The notes beneath the pieces are model-generated. The model was not told the DNA's origin. It worked only from the letters and a program-made list of their open reading frames with translations, and did not search any database. A DNA stretch of 64,000 nucleotides from CAWIDU01 sp963835055 (GTDB lineage Bacteria > Patescibacteriota > Saccharimonadia > Saccharimonadales > UBA4665). This document shows, one piece after another, positions 8,828 to 16,688 of this stretch. The translations under genes were made by a program, and so were the position numbers. The stretch's first letter is position 1. The number at the start of each line of letters is the position of its first letter. The DNA lies in contig CAWIDU010000001.1 of NCBI GenBank assembly GCA_963835055.1, positions 1-64,000 on the forward strand. The letters are read 5' to 3'.

Positions 8828-10273
8828 TTATTCACTTGGCAGCAACGCTTCGCCGTAGAGTTTGAGCTCTTCCAGGCTGTACTGTTGGTTCTTGGTCAGT
8901 TTACCTTTGCTGAGTTCTTCAATTCGCGCCATATACTTCGCTAGGCGGCTGTCGTTGTTGCCGCTGAGCAGTTTGCGCTGGCAGAATTCATCCCACCAGG
9001 CGCGTTGCTCGATCGTTAAACTTTTCGGATAATTACGGGCTTGGTAAAGCGGTAGCAGCGTTTTCAATCGGCCGTCCTGAAATTGGCCGGCTAACTTCGG
9101 TAATTCGGTTGGTTCGGCTTTTCTGACTACCGACATCAGGCTGGCGTCGGCCTTACTGACGAAACCGTCATATAGTTGCTCATCGACCCTCAATTCGTCA
9201 TCGATTAAGCCGGTTTGGGCGGCGGCTTGTTCTTCGTCCATCATGGCCACGGCTTGCAGGACTTTCTGGGCGAATGCATTATGATGTTTTTTCAGGATCT
9301 CAAGGTTGGCCATGATCTGTTCTAGGGTTAAATCTAGCCGCTCTTGAGTTTTCTTATCTTTAATAACGCCCAGCGGCGCAATGGCCGGACAACGATTATA
9401 CTTCAGCGTCTTGACCGGCAGGTGGACGGCGTCCGGATCGCGGTTATAACGCCAAGCTTCGCGGATTTGCTGCGGGGTCATGTCCAAGAATGGCGTCGGG
9501 TCGACTCTTAGATCATAGACCAGCGCGGCGTCTTGAGTGGGATGCTTGGCCAGCAGCACCACGGCGGTGGTGTGCAACCACTGGCTAGAATAATGCCCCG
9601 AGGTATAGACGAACGGCTGGCCGGCAGTTACTAGAGCCGCGACTTTTTTCTTGTCACGGATGTTGAGCAGGTAGTCGAATTGGGCTTTTTGTTTGCTATA
9701 AACCAGCCGAGTGACGTCGATTGTGGCCTCGACGTCACTTAAGGCGTCATGGGCATTGATGTGACTTAACTTGTTAACTTTCGCCAGATATCCAAGCCGA
9801 TTGGATGGTTTGCCATCTGGTGCGAAAGGCCATTCGATGCCGTCTGGCCTGAGAGCTCTGGTCATTCGCACTACATCCAAGATGTCCCAGCGGCCGGTGC
9901 CGTCTTTCCACTCCCACTCGTAGGCATCATAGAAGTTGCGCCAGTGCAGGAATCGCATGAACTCGTCGTCGAAACGGATGCTGTTGAAGCCGACAAAGAT
10001 GGTATCCGGTTTAACCACTTCATCGTAAAAGAACTTTAGGAATTCGGCTTCGGTTAAGCCGTCAGCCTGGGTTTGTTGCGGCGTGATGCCAGTCACCAAC
10101 ACGGCGTCCGGATCAGGCAAGACGTCCGGCGATAATTTAATTAAAAAGTTAACCGGCTCGCCGCTCGGCTTAAGATCCATGTCTGTCCGCTGGCCGGCGA
10201 ACTGCATAATCCGTGCCGTCCGAGGATGAAATCCGGAGGTCTCGAGATCATAAAAGAAAAAGCTAGCCGCCAT
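8828..10273 (-). CDS. sbcB: Exodeoxyribonuclease I
   Basis: 3'-to-5' exonuclease on single-stranded DNA, used in recombination and mismatch repair. The DEDDh nuclease domain is at the N-terminus: FYDLETSG (DxE), GFNSIRFDDEFMR and NAHDALSDVEAT (H and D). It is followed by the ExoI SH3-like and C-terminal helical domains. At 481 aa it has the family length. Transcription likely starts 2 nt before the ATG from an extended -10. Confidence 0.93.
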   Translation of the reverse strand: MAASFFFYDLETSGFHPRTARIMQFAGQRTDMDLKPSGEPVNFLIKLSPDVLPDPDAVLVTGITPQQTQADGLTEAEFLKFFYDEVVKPDTIFVGFNSIRFDDEFMRFLHWRNFYDAYEWEWKDGTGRWDILDVVRMTRALRPDGIEWPFAPDGKPSNRLGYLAKVNKLSHINAHDALSDVEATIDVTRLVYSKQKAQFDYLLNIRDKKKVAALVTAGQPFVYTSGHYSSQWLHTTAVVLLAKHPTQDAALVYDLRVDPTPFLDMTPQQIREAWRYNRDPDAVHLPVKTLKYNRCPAIAPLGVIKDKKTQERLDLTLEQIMANLEILKKHHNAFAQKVLQAVAMMDEEQAAAQTGLIDDELRVDEQLYDGFVSKADASLMSVVRKAEPTELPKLAGQFQDGRLKTLLPLYQARNYPKSLTIEQRAWWDEFCQRKLLSGNNDSRLAKYMARIEELSKGKLTKNQQYSLEELKLYGEALLPSE

Positions 10274-10281
10274 AGACTAAC

Positions 10282-10290
10282 AGTGTAGCA
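10282..10290 (-). promoter_or_regulatory. Extended -10 for sbcB
   Basis: TGCTACACT on the minus strand; 8 nt separate its end from the ATG at 10273. The transcript would be nearly leaderless. Confidence 0.55.
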
Positions 10291-10298
10291 TCGAAAAA

Positions 10299-10817
10299 TT
10301 AAATACCGGGCAGGGCTCGCGCCAACACTCGTCCAAACCAGCTACGACGAGGTGGCGGAACGTATAATTGATCAATCCAGCCACCGAGTTTTGCTATGAA
10401 ACTCTGGCCGAGCTCATCTGGTGATGGCTGCTCGCCGATGAGTAGATAACAGTCAGGATGATCTTTCGCTTCAAGCATATGAAAAGCTAGCTGCTTGAAG
10501 CCCGGATGAGTGCCGACACTTAGATAGTCCTCCTGTTTCCGGCCAGTCACTGGGTTACGACTGTAGCATTCTACCTCGACGTGTTGACCGCCGTTACTTG
10601 GCGAGGGGCTTAAACGCAGAACAGTCAACTGGCCTTGCCTGTCGGTTAAGTGTGTTGCACCATATTCATTAAGTTTGGCTGTTAAGCCCGGAATCTGCCG
10701 TCCCTGTCGTAGCCCCAGTTGCAACAGGGCAACCTCGTCGATCAAATCAATGGCTCTGATAAACGGTGATGATTGCTCGGGCGATTTGGGGATGGTTTCG
10801 GTGTTCAAAAGCACCAT
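10299..10817 (-). CDS. Hypothetical protein, 172 aa
   Basis: Not recognised. Soluble alpha/beta-looking protein with no signal peptide; the C-terminus is basic with a hydrophobic end (RRSWFGRVLARALPGI). An in-frame TTG at 10835 lies upstream of the predicted transcription start, so the ATG at 10817 is chosen. Separate promoter from obgE upstream. Confidence 0.65.
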   Translation of the reverse strand: MVLLNTETIPKSPEQSSPFIRAIDLIDEVALLQLGLRQGRQIPGLTAKLNEYGATHLTDRQGQLTVLRLSPSPSNGGQHVEVECYSRNPVTGRKQEDYLSVGTHPGFKQLAFHMLEAKDHPDCYLLIGEQPSPDELGQSFIAKLGGWIDQLYVPPPRRSWFGRVLARALPGI

Positions 10818-10825
10818 TTGGCTTA

Positions 10826-10834
10826 AGTATAGCA
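10826..10834 (-). promoter_or_regulatory. Extended -10 for the gene ending at 10299
   Basis: TGCTATACT on the minus strand with 8 nt to the ATG at 10817; leaderless configuration. Confidence 0.6.
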
Positions 10835-10861
10835 ATTTTCTTGTGCTTGATAAATGGCCGT

Positions 10862-12130
10862 TTAGTAATCGAGCATGTGTTTGCCGATGCGGATGGTGTC
10901 GCCGGCTTGGATGCCGTGGCGGCGCAGTTCGGGGGTGATGCCCTGGCGGCGCAGGATATCACGCAAGCGCTGGACGGCTTGTTCGTTGTCGAAATTGGTG
11001 CGGGCGGCGAATTGCTCGATCTTCTGGCCGCTAACGACGAAAGCCTTGCCACGCCTTGTAATCTGCCAATCGTTGGCTTGCTCGGTCAGCTTTAGGACTG
11101 GGATTTCCGGCTCGGCGGCTTCGGCCGGCGGCTGGGCGCGGACTTTGCGGGTAGCTGCTTCGACAGCGAATAACAGGTTGTCGAGACCCTCACCTGATTG
11201 GGCGGAGATGGCGAAGATCGGCCGTTTCTTGGGCGCCGCGGCGGCTAGTTGGCCCATTAGGTCGTCAATGATTTCGTTGTCCAGCCCTTCGACTTTCGTC
11301 AGGGCGATGATCTCCGGCCGCTTGATGAGCTCTGGCTGGTAGGCTTCCAGCTCAGCTCGCACGGTTTGGTAAGCGCCTGCCACGTCGTCATGATAGGCGT
11401 CGATCAAATGCAGAATTACGGCCGTGCGCTCGATGTGGCGCAGGAAGTCGTGGCCCAGCCCCTTGCCCTCGGCGGCACCCTCAATCAGGCCAGGGATGTC
11501 GGCGAAGAGCAGACTATGATCTTTGTCGACGTCGACGACGCCGAGATTCGGCGCCAGGGTCGTGAACGGATAATCAGCAATCTCCGGTCGAGCATTACTT
11601 AACTTGCTAAGCAAGGTTGACTTGCCAGCGTTGGGCAGACCGACCAAGCCAATGTCGGCGATCATTTTCAGCTCTAGTTGAAGCGGCAGTTTCTCACCGG
11701 GCTCGCCCTTCTCGGCGAACTTCGGCGCTTGGCGGCGCGACGAAATGAAGTGGGCATTGCCGAAACCGCCCTTGCCGCCCTTGGCCACCACGGCGCGTTG
11801 GCCGTCTTCTATGAGGTCAGCCGCCACACTGCCATCGTCTCGAGTAACAACAGTGCCGACTGGCACGGCGACGATCAGCTCGCCACCGCTGCGGCCGTGT
11901 TTGCGATTCTGGCCGCCGGGTTGGCCAGCGTCGGCCCTCAGTTCCTTCTGATAACGAAAGGCTGCCAGGGTGTTCTGGTTGCGGCTGGCTGAGACTACAA
12001 CGTCGCCGCCATGGCCACCATCGCCGCCGTCAGGGCCGCCCTTCTCCATAAATTTCTCGTGCCGGAAACTCAAACGGCCGCCGCCGCCGTCACCAGCCAT
12101 GACGTTAACTGTTACTTTATCAACAAACAT
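10862..12130 (-). CDS. obgE: Obg family GTPase
   Basis: Ribosome-associated GTPase acting in late 50S assembly and stress control. The order is the glycine-rich Obg fold (residues 1-155: GGPDGGDGGHGGDVVV), G domain (GLPNAGKST, DIPGLIEGA, LTKVE for NKxD) and a C-terminal OCT domain (about 340-422). At 422 aa it has the usual length for an OCT-bearing Obg. GGAG lies 4-5 nt before the ATG. Confidence 0.96.
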   Translation of the reverse strand: MFVDKVTVNVMAGDGGGGRLSFRHEKFMEKGGPDGGDGGHGGDVVVSASRNQNTLAAFRYQKELRADAGQPGGQNRKHGRSGGELIVAVPVGTVVTRDDGSVAADLIEDGQRAVVAKGGKGGFGNAHFISSRRQAPKFAEKGEPGEKLPLQLELKMIADIGLVGLPNAGKSTLLSKLSNARPEIADYPFTTLAPNLGVVDVDKDHSLLFADIPGLIEGAAEGKGLGHDFLRHIERTAVILHLIDAYHDDVAGAYQTVRAELEAYQPELIKRPEIIALTKVEGLDNEIIDDLMGQLAAAAPKKRPIFAISAQSGEGLDNLLFAVEAATRKVRAQPPAEAAEPEIPVLKLTEQANDWQITRRGKAFVVSGQKIEQFAARTNFDNEQAVQRLRDILRRQGITPELRRHGIQAGDTIRIGKHMLDY

Positions 12131-12170
12131 ATGTCTCCAGCATAGCTAAGATGTGGATAACTGCCAAACT

Positions 12171-13301
12171 TTAATAGATATAAGTCAGGCCGGCGCCGGA
12201 AATGGTATTGTTGTCCACCCGGTCCCAGCCAACGACGTTCATTTCGGTAATATTGATGGTGCCGTCAGCGTTGACACCTGTGACATAGGCCACGTGGCCT
12301 TCGCCACGGGTGCTAGTGACGACTGCAGCGCCGACTTTCGGTGTGTTGCCAACTGGCAGGCCGAATTCTTGAGCCCGAATCCCCCAGGTCGAGGCGTTGC
12401 CGAGATCAGAGGGCAAGGGATCGCCAGCCTTGATTCGCAGTTCCGCCACATACCAGGTGCAGTAGCCGAAGTCATAGCCGTTATCACCGTAGGTGGCACT
12501 GCCGCCCCAGGCGTAACCGCTACCGAGCGCTGAGGCGGCTGCCGTAGTCGTCGGCTGCGAGCCGCCGGGTACGATGATTAGCTCGCCGACTTGCAGGCCG
12601 CTGATTTCGGCGTCGTTATAGGCGATAATTTGACCCTGGTTGGCGCCAAATTTGGCCGCCAGGGTGGTCGGCGTGTCGCCGGCTTTGACAGTGTAAACAA
12701 TGCCGTTGACCGGCGGAATGACTAGTTTGGTGCCGGCGGCGATGGCGCCGCTAGCGCTGAGACCGTTCGACCAACGGATGCTGTCCGAGGTGACGCCGAA
12801 CTTAACGGCTAGGCTGGCCAGCGTGTCACCGGCTTGGGCGGTGTAGTTTTGGATGTCGGCCCGCGATTTCAGGGCGGTGGTCACCACCTGCGGCTTGGCG
12901 ATGACATTATCTTCGGTTGAAGCCAGCGCCAATTCGGTGACCTGGGAGTCGGCTTGGTTGGTGATGGCCGTGCTCTCTGGCAGGCTGGCCATGCGGGCCA
13001 CGGTCTCGGCGATCGACGCCGAGGACAGCTGATCGAGCGGGTTGGCCACGGCGGACACGACGGTTGCGCTACTGGCCGGCAGCTTGAGAGTTGTAGCGTG
13101 CGGGTTCTGCAGCACGATCACTAGGATAACTGCCAAGATGGCGACATTGGACAATAATAGGCCGGCGCGGATAGCGCGGCGACGGTAAACCGGCCGCCGC
13201 AGCTTGATAGCCCAGCGGCGATAAAACTTACTCGCCTGCAGCGGTTGGGCAGCGGCGAAACGAGCGACATGGGTTGTGGGATCGGTACTAATTGGGCACA
13301 C
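12171..13301 (-). CDS. LysM-CHAP peptidoglycan hydrolase
   Basis: Likely cell-wall amidase/endopeptidase. The order is a basic cytosolic N-terminus of about 45 residues, one membrane helix (AGLLLSNVAILAVILVIVLQ), a spacer, two LysM modules (TAQAGDTLASLAVKFGV near residue 155 and TVKAGDTPTTLAAKFGA near 207) and a C-terminal CHAP domain. The CHAP catalytic Cys is in GYDFGYCTWYVAE and the His in GEGHVAYVTGVN. The GTG at 13301 overlaps a GGAG-containing stem of the leader, so the exact start is uncertain. It follows mltG but has its own promoter and folded leader. Confidence 0.9.
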   Translation of the reverse strand: MCPISTDPTTHVARFAAAQPLQASKFYRRWAIKLRRPVYRRRAIRAGLLLSNVAILAVILVIVLQNPHATTLKLPASSATVVSAVANPLDQLSSASIAETVARMASLPESTAITNQADSQVTELALASTEDNVIAKPQVVTTALKSRADIQNYTAQAGDTLASLAVKFGVTSDSIRWSNGLSASGAIAAGTKLVIPPVNGIVYTVKAGDTPTTLAAKFGANQGQIIAYNDAEISGLQVGELIIVPGGSQPTTTAAASALGSGYAWGGSATYGDNGYDFGYCTWYVAELRIKAGDPLPSDLGNASTWGIRAQEFGLPVGNTPKVGAAVVTSTRGEGHVAYVTGVNADGTINITEMNVVGWDRVDNNTISGAGLTYIY

Positions 13302-13414
13302 TCCAGGCGGCCGAGCCGCCGTACTCCCGCGGGCAGACGTTTATATGTGAATAGTATCTGCTGGAGAGGTAACTAACAGGGGTCTGACAGATGGGATAGC
13401 CTGTAAATGTTACC
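13301..13414 (-). promoter_or_regulatory. Structured 5' leader of the LysM-CHAP gene (riboswitch candidate)
   Basis: Transcribed from about 13413. Hairpin 1 pairs GGTAAC (13409-13414) with GTTACC (13368-13373), and inside it ACAGG (13400-13404) with CCTGT (13376-13380). A second unit is closed by CTCCAG (13361-13366) with CTGGAG (13301-13306) and encloses GCAGA/TCTGC and GGCGGC/GCCGCC stems, forming a multi-branch. The closing stem overlaps the start codon. I could not match it to a known riboswitch by eye; c-di-AMP (ydaO) is the obvious class to test for a wall hydrolase. Confidence 0.5.
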
Positions 13415-13419
13415 AGGTA

Positions 13420-13447
13420 ATTATAACAAAAGGCCGGTTCAAAGCAA
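13420..13447 (-). promoter_or_regulatory. Promoter of the LysM-CHAP leader
   Basis: TTGCTT (13442-13447), 16-bp spacer, TATAAT (13420-13425) on the minus strand, between mltG and the leader. Confidence 0.65.
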
Positions 13448-13480
13448 GCTTTTTAGACTGTTGTCACCCCTGTTAGCGAG

Positions 13481-14536
13481 CTATTCACACAATTTATGGC
13501 AGTACTGCTGGGTGTTGGCCTGTTGCTGTTGCAACGTCGTCGAGAAATAGGTCGTGCCATCATCACCAGTGACGAAGTACAGCCAATCAGTTGCGGCTGG
13601 ATGGGTAGCAGCGTACAGGGCGCTGCTGCTGATGCTGCTGATCGGTGTCGGCGGCAGACCGGTATGGATTAGCGTATTATACGGCGAATCATAGCTAAGA
13701 CTGGGCGCCCGGCCGGCGGCGATGGCGCCATAATCGGCCGTTACATCGGAACCCAGCATCATGCCGGCTTTCAGCCGCGACAGGAAGACTTGGGCGGCTT
13801 GGGCCTGGTCACTCGGCCTGTTGACTTCTTGACCGATAATGGAAGTCAGGATCAAGCCCTGATAAGTGCTTAGGCCTTCGCTGGCGAAGTCGGCCTGGAC
13901 GTCGGGCGTCAGTTTTTGCCCCATTTCGACCAACGATTCACGGATAATCACCGAAGCTGGCGTGGTCGGATCTTTGTCGAAGGAATCCGGCCATAGTAAA
14001 CCTTCCAGCGAGCTGACATCGGCCGGTTTGAAAGCTAGCGCCGGTACATCGCTGTACTGGGCGGGCTGGAGGGCAGCGTCAACATCAGACGGTGCAAAAC
14101 CGTCGTTAATCAGATCAGCCCGCACCTGGTCGATCCGGCGACCGGGTAGAATGGTTACTAGCGAGGTGGCCACCTTGCCTTTGGTCAAGGTGCTGACAAT
14201 GGTTACCACGTCCTGGTCCGGTGCAAGGGCATAGGTTCCAGCCTGCAGCTGGTTAGTCAGCTCCTTGCCATGAATATACAGCTCGAAAGCCCAGGCGCTG
14301 CGAATAACATGGTCGCTCTCCAGTTGGTCGGCGATTTGCTTGATGGTGCTGCCGCTCTTGATAGTCACGATTTGAGTTTTGGGACTGTCGCTGACGGCTA
14401 ACAAATCATTATTGTAAACGTGACGAGCCAGAAAGATACCGGCCACTATCAGTAGAATTAAGCCGAGCAATAAGAACCAGACGCGTTTCGGTATCCGGCG
14501 GTTAGGCGCACGGTCCGGCGCCAGATAGGCACTCAT
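13481..14536 (-). CDS. mltG: Endolytic murein transglycosylase MltG (YceG-like)
   Basis: Cuts nascent glycan strands and ends their polymerisation. A basic N-terminus is followed by one membrane helix (VWFLLLGLILLIVAGIFLA) and the extracytoplasmic YceG domain, with a LysM-like part (KTQIVTIKSGSTIKQIADQL) and the catalytic region (LTSIIGQEVNRPSDQ, catalytic Glu in IIGQE, then SPYNTLIHTGLPPTPIS). 351 aa is usual. The start ATG at 14536 overlaps the ruvX stop by 4 bp (ATGA), which excludes the longer in-frame reading at 14572. Confidence 0.93.
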   Translation of the reverse strand: MSAYLAPDRAPNRRIPKRVWFLLLGLILLIVAGIFLARHVYNNDLLAVSDSPKTQIVTIKSGSTIKQIADQLESDHVIRSAWAFELYIHGKELTNQLQAGTYALAPDQDVVTIVSTLTKGKVATSLVTILPGRRIDQVRADLINDGFAPSDVDAALQPAQYSDVPALAFKPADVSSLEGLLWPDSFDKDPTTPASVIIRESLVEMGQKLTPDVQADFASEGLSTYQGLILTSIIGQEVNRPSDQAQAAQVFLSRLKAGMMLGSDVTADYGAIAAGRAPSLSYDSPYNTLIHTGLPPTPISSISSSALYAATHPAATDWLYFVTGDDGTTYFSTTLQQQQANTQQYCHKLCE

Positions 14537-14967
14537 GCGGCCTCCGCGGCAACCGGCTGGCTGGCCAGCCAATCTTCCAAGATATAAACCGCCGCCAGCG
14601 CGTCAACGTCGCCTTTTTTGTAAACCTTGCCGCGGGTCATTAGCTCGCTCTCAGCCTGGTGCGAAGTCAGGGCTTCGTCCTGGAAGTCAAAAGTAATACC
14701 TGCGAAGTTCTCTTTCAGCTCGTCAGCAAAAGCTTCGACGGCCACCGTTTGGGCGGTTGATTGTCCATTAAGCCCGCGCGGCAGGCCGACCACCACGCTG
14801 TCAATATTTTCGGCAGCCGCAATTGCTCGCAGTTTATCAATGAAGTCTTGGCCACGCTCCAGCGTCGTCAGGGCGCGTGGCAAACGAGCGGCTCGCGAAG
14901 CCACCGCCACGCCGACCCGCCGTTCTCCCACATCCAAGGCTAGAACAGAACTATTGGCCGCTGGCAT
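14533..14967 (-). CDS. ruvX: RuvX/YqgF putative Holliday-junction resolvase, pre-16S nuclease
   Basis: RNase-H-fold nuclease of the YqgF family, implicated in 16S rRNA 5' maturation. Motifs are ALDVGERRVGVAVAS at the N-terminus (first catalytic Asp), VVGLPRGLNGQ and DEALTSHQAE, with a C-terminal DALAAVYILEDWL. It usually travels with mltG, as here (4-bp overlap). Length 144 aa is normal. Confidence 0.93.
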   Translation of the reverse strand: MPAANSSVLALDVGERRVGVAVASRAARLPRALTTLERGQDFIDKLRAIAAAENIDSVVVGLPRGLNGQSTAQTVAVEAFADELKENFAGITFDFQDEALTSHQAESELMTRGKVYKKGDVDALAAVYILEDWLASQPVAAEAA

Positions 14968-16687
14968 TTTTACTCGTTTTAGTTGGCTTGGCGATGTTGA
15001 CGGTGATCTTGCCGGTGTTCTTGGGTGCCGATGTCACCCAGAACGGGCTGAGCTTAACCGTCACGCTGGTGACGTCTGGATTGGATCCGATTTGACTCTT
15101 AATATCGCCGCTCTTGAGGCCAGCCGCTGCTTGCTTGATTGACGTCACATTGAGCTGCGGGCCGGCTTCGGCCGTCACGGTCATCAATAATTGGGCAGTT
15201 GTGGCCGTACTGTTATTGAGATTAAAGGCCGCACTGCTCAAGCCTTCGCTGAGAACACTCTGCTTACTGGTATCAATCTGGCCGTCAACGTTCTTGTCGA
15301 CCAAGGTCTTGAGGTCGCTCTGGTGAACGCCGAACATGGTATAGGTCACGACTTCGGTGACGGTGACGCTATTAGCGGTGTCGCCGACATTGGCGCTGTT
15401 CGTGATAGTTGGCGTGCCAGTGCTTAAGCTAGCCGAAATTGCGTAATAGCCAGCCTGCTGGAGCTGGTTCTCTAGTGCCTGCGTAACCGAACTGTCGGTA
15501 GTGGTGATTTTGCTTTTGGCATTATCAATGTCCGACTGGCTGACAACTTGAACGTTATTATCCGTGCCGCCTGCCGTAGCAGTTCCGCTACCGGTCACAT
15601 TGTAACCTTTTGCGGTATAGCTACCGGCAGATAAATTATAGTTTGAGCCGCCGCTCTGGGCAGTTATATCAACTGTAGCGGTGGAAAAACTCGGAAAACT
15701 ACTATTCTTACACTGATTACCTACTTGTACGCTGCTCATGTTGGCATCCTCTTGGGTTATAAAAGTGAGCCCGTTGCTACTGCTAATACCTGTTCCTGCC
15801 GGTATAGTGACTTGCGACACTGAGCAATCGTTCAATGAAAAGGTCACTTTGCCCGTAGCTTTGGTACCCTCGTTCTTGGTACCTGTAGTGGTGACTTGCT
15901 GAGTGTAAGTTTTAGCTTGGCTGACAACCTTGGCTGGCATGGTGCTGGTAGTGGTATTCAGCGAAGTAGCGGTGGTGTCCAGATTTAAGTTCAGACTGGC
16001 GTTGATGTTGGTGGCATCGGTGGCAATGTCAATCGTGGCTTTCGGCAAAATGTTCAGCGCCAGGATGAGACCGACGATCAGCAACACGAAAACCAGGCCA
16101 CCGAGAATTAGCCAGAGGCGGAAACGCTCGAAGTTGGGCACGTGGAGCTTCTTGTCCTTGGTGCCACCGGCGCCGAAACGGCCCTTTTTCGATTTAGCAG
16201 TCTTGTCGTCGGCCGCGTCTTCTGGTGTTTCGTCATCATCAAGCTCGACGGTTTCAACTTCGTCACCGGCCACGGCCGCAGCGCCCAGACCAGCCAGGGC
16301 GCCAATTGGCTTATCGCCGGCTGTAGCGGTGGTGATTTCATCTGGTTCTTCGTCACCATCAGGTTCGACGGCTTCTTCGGCAGTGTCGTCGATGGCCGGG
16401 GCCGAAGGAATTTCCGGCTTGCTGCCGAGGGTTTTAGCGACGTGCACGCCAGCAGCGCCGGCTAGCGGCAACAGCCCAGCTTCGGCAGTAATCAGCACGA
16501 TGTTTTTCTTGGAGTCATCGGCGGCTCGCTTGAGCAACTTCATGTTGACGATGCTCTGGAAAACGCTGGCCCGCTTGGGCAGTACTAGGGCGACGATTTT
16601 GCTGGAGCTGGCCCGCAGTTTATCAATGATGGCGGTGATTTCGTCATCAATGTCGATGTAGATGGTGTCTTTTTGCGGTTCAGCCAT
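14951..16687 (-). CDS. Baseplate-J-like membrane protein, 578 aa
   Basis: The N-terminal cytosolic domain (residues 1-85) begins KDTIYIDIDDEITAIIDKL and contains IVLITAEAGLLPLAGAAGV. An acidic low-complexity linker, one membrane helix (about 193-213, LWLILGGLVFVLLIVGLILA) and a large Ser/Thr-rich extracytoplasmic region follow. The segment around AGTGISSSNGLTFITQE and VDITAQSGGSNYNLSAGSYT resembles baseplate J/gp47 beta modules seen in many CPR proteins. It lies 1 bp downstream of the FtsA-like gene, so the two are probably co-expressed and may act together at the envelope. Function unknown. Confidence 0.75.
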   Translation of the reverse strand: MAEPQKDTIYIDIDDEITAIIDKLRASSSKIVALVLPKRASVFQSIVNMKLLKRAADDSKKNIVLITAEAGLLPLAGAAGVHVAKTLGSKPEIPSAPAIDDTAEEAVEPDGDEEPDEITTATAGDKPIGALAGLGAAAVAGDEVETVELDDDETPEDAADDKTAKSKKGRFGAGGTKDKKLHVPNFERFRLWLILGGLVFVLLIVGLILALNILPKATIDIATDATNINASLNLNLDTTATSLNTTTSTMPAKVVSQAKTYTQQVTTTGTKNEGTKATGKVTFSLNDCSVSQVTIPAGTGISSSNGLTFITQEDANMSSVQVGNQCKNSSFPSFSTATVDITAQSGGSNYNLSAGSYTAKGYNVTGSGTATAGGTDNNVQVVSQSDIDNAKSKITTTDSSVTQALENQLQQAGYYAISASLSTGTPTITNSANVGDTANSVTVTEVVTYTMFGVHQSDLKTLVDKNVDGQIDTSKQSVLSEGLSSAAFNLNNSTATTAQLLMTVTAEAGPQLNVTSIKQAAAGLKSGDIKSQIGSNPDVTSVTVKLSPFWVTSAPKNTGKITVNIAKPTKTSKNASGQ

Positions 16688-16688
16688 G

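Noticed and set aside
15930..16661. 243-aa Ser-rich frame antisense to the baseplate-like gene
   Set aside because: Mirror of the acidic linker codons; no RBS or promoter.
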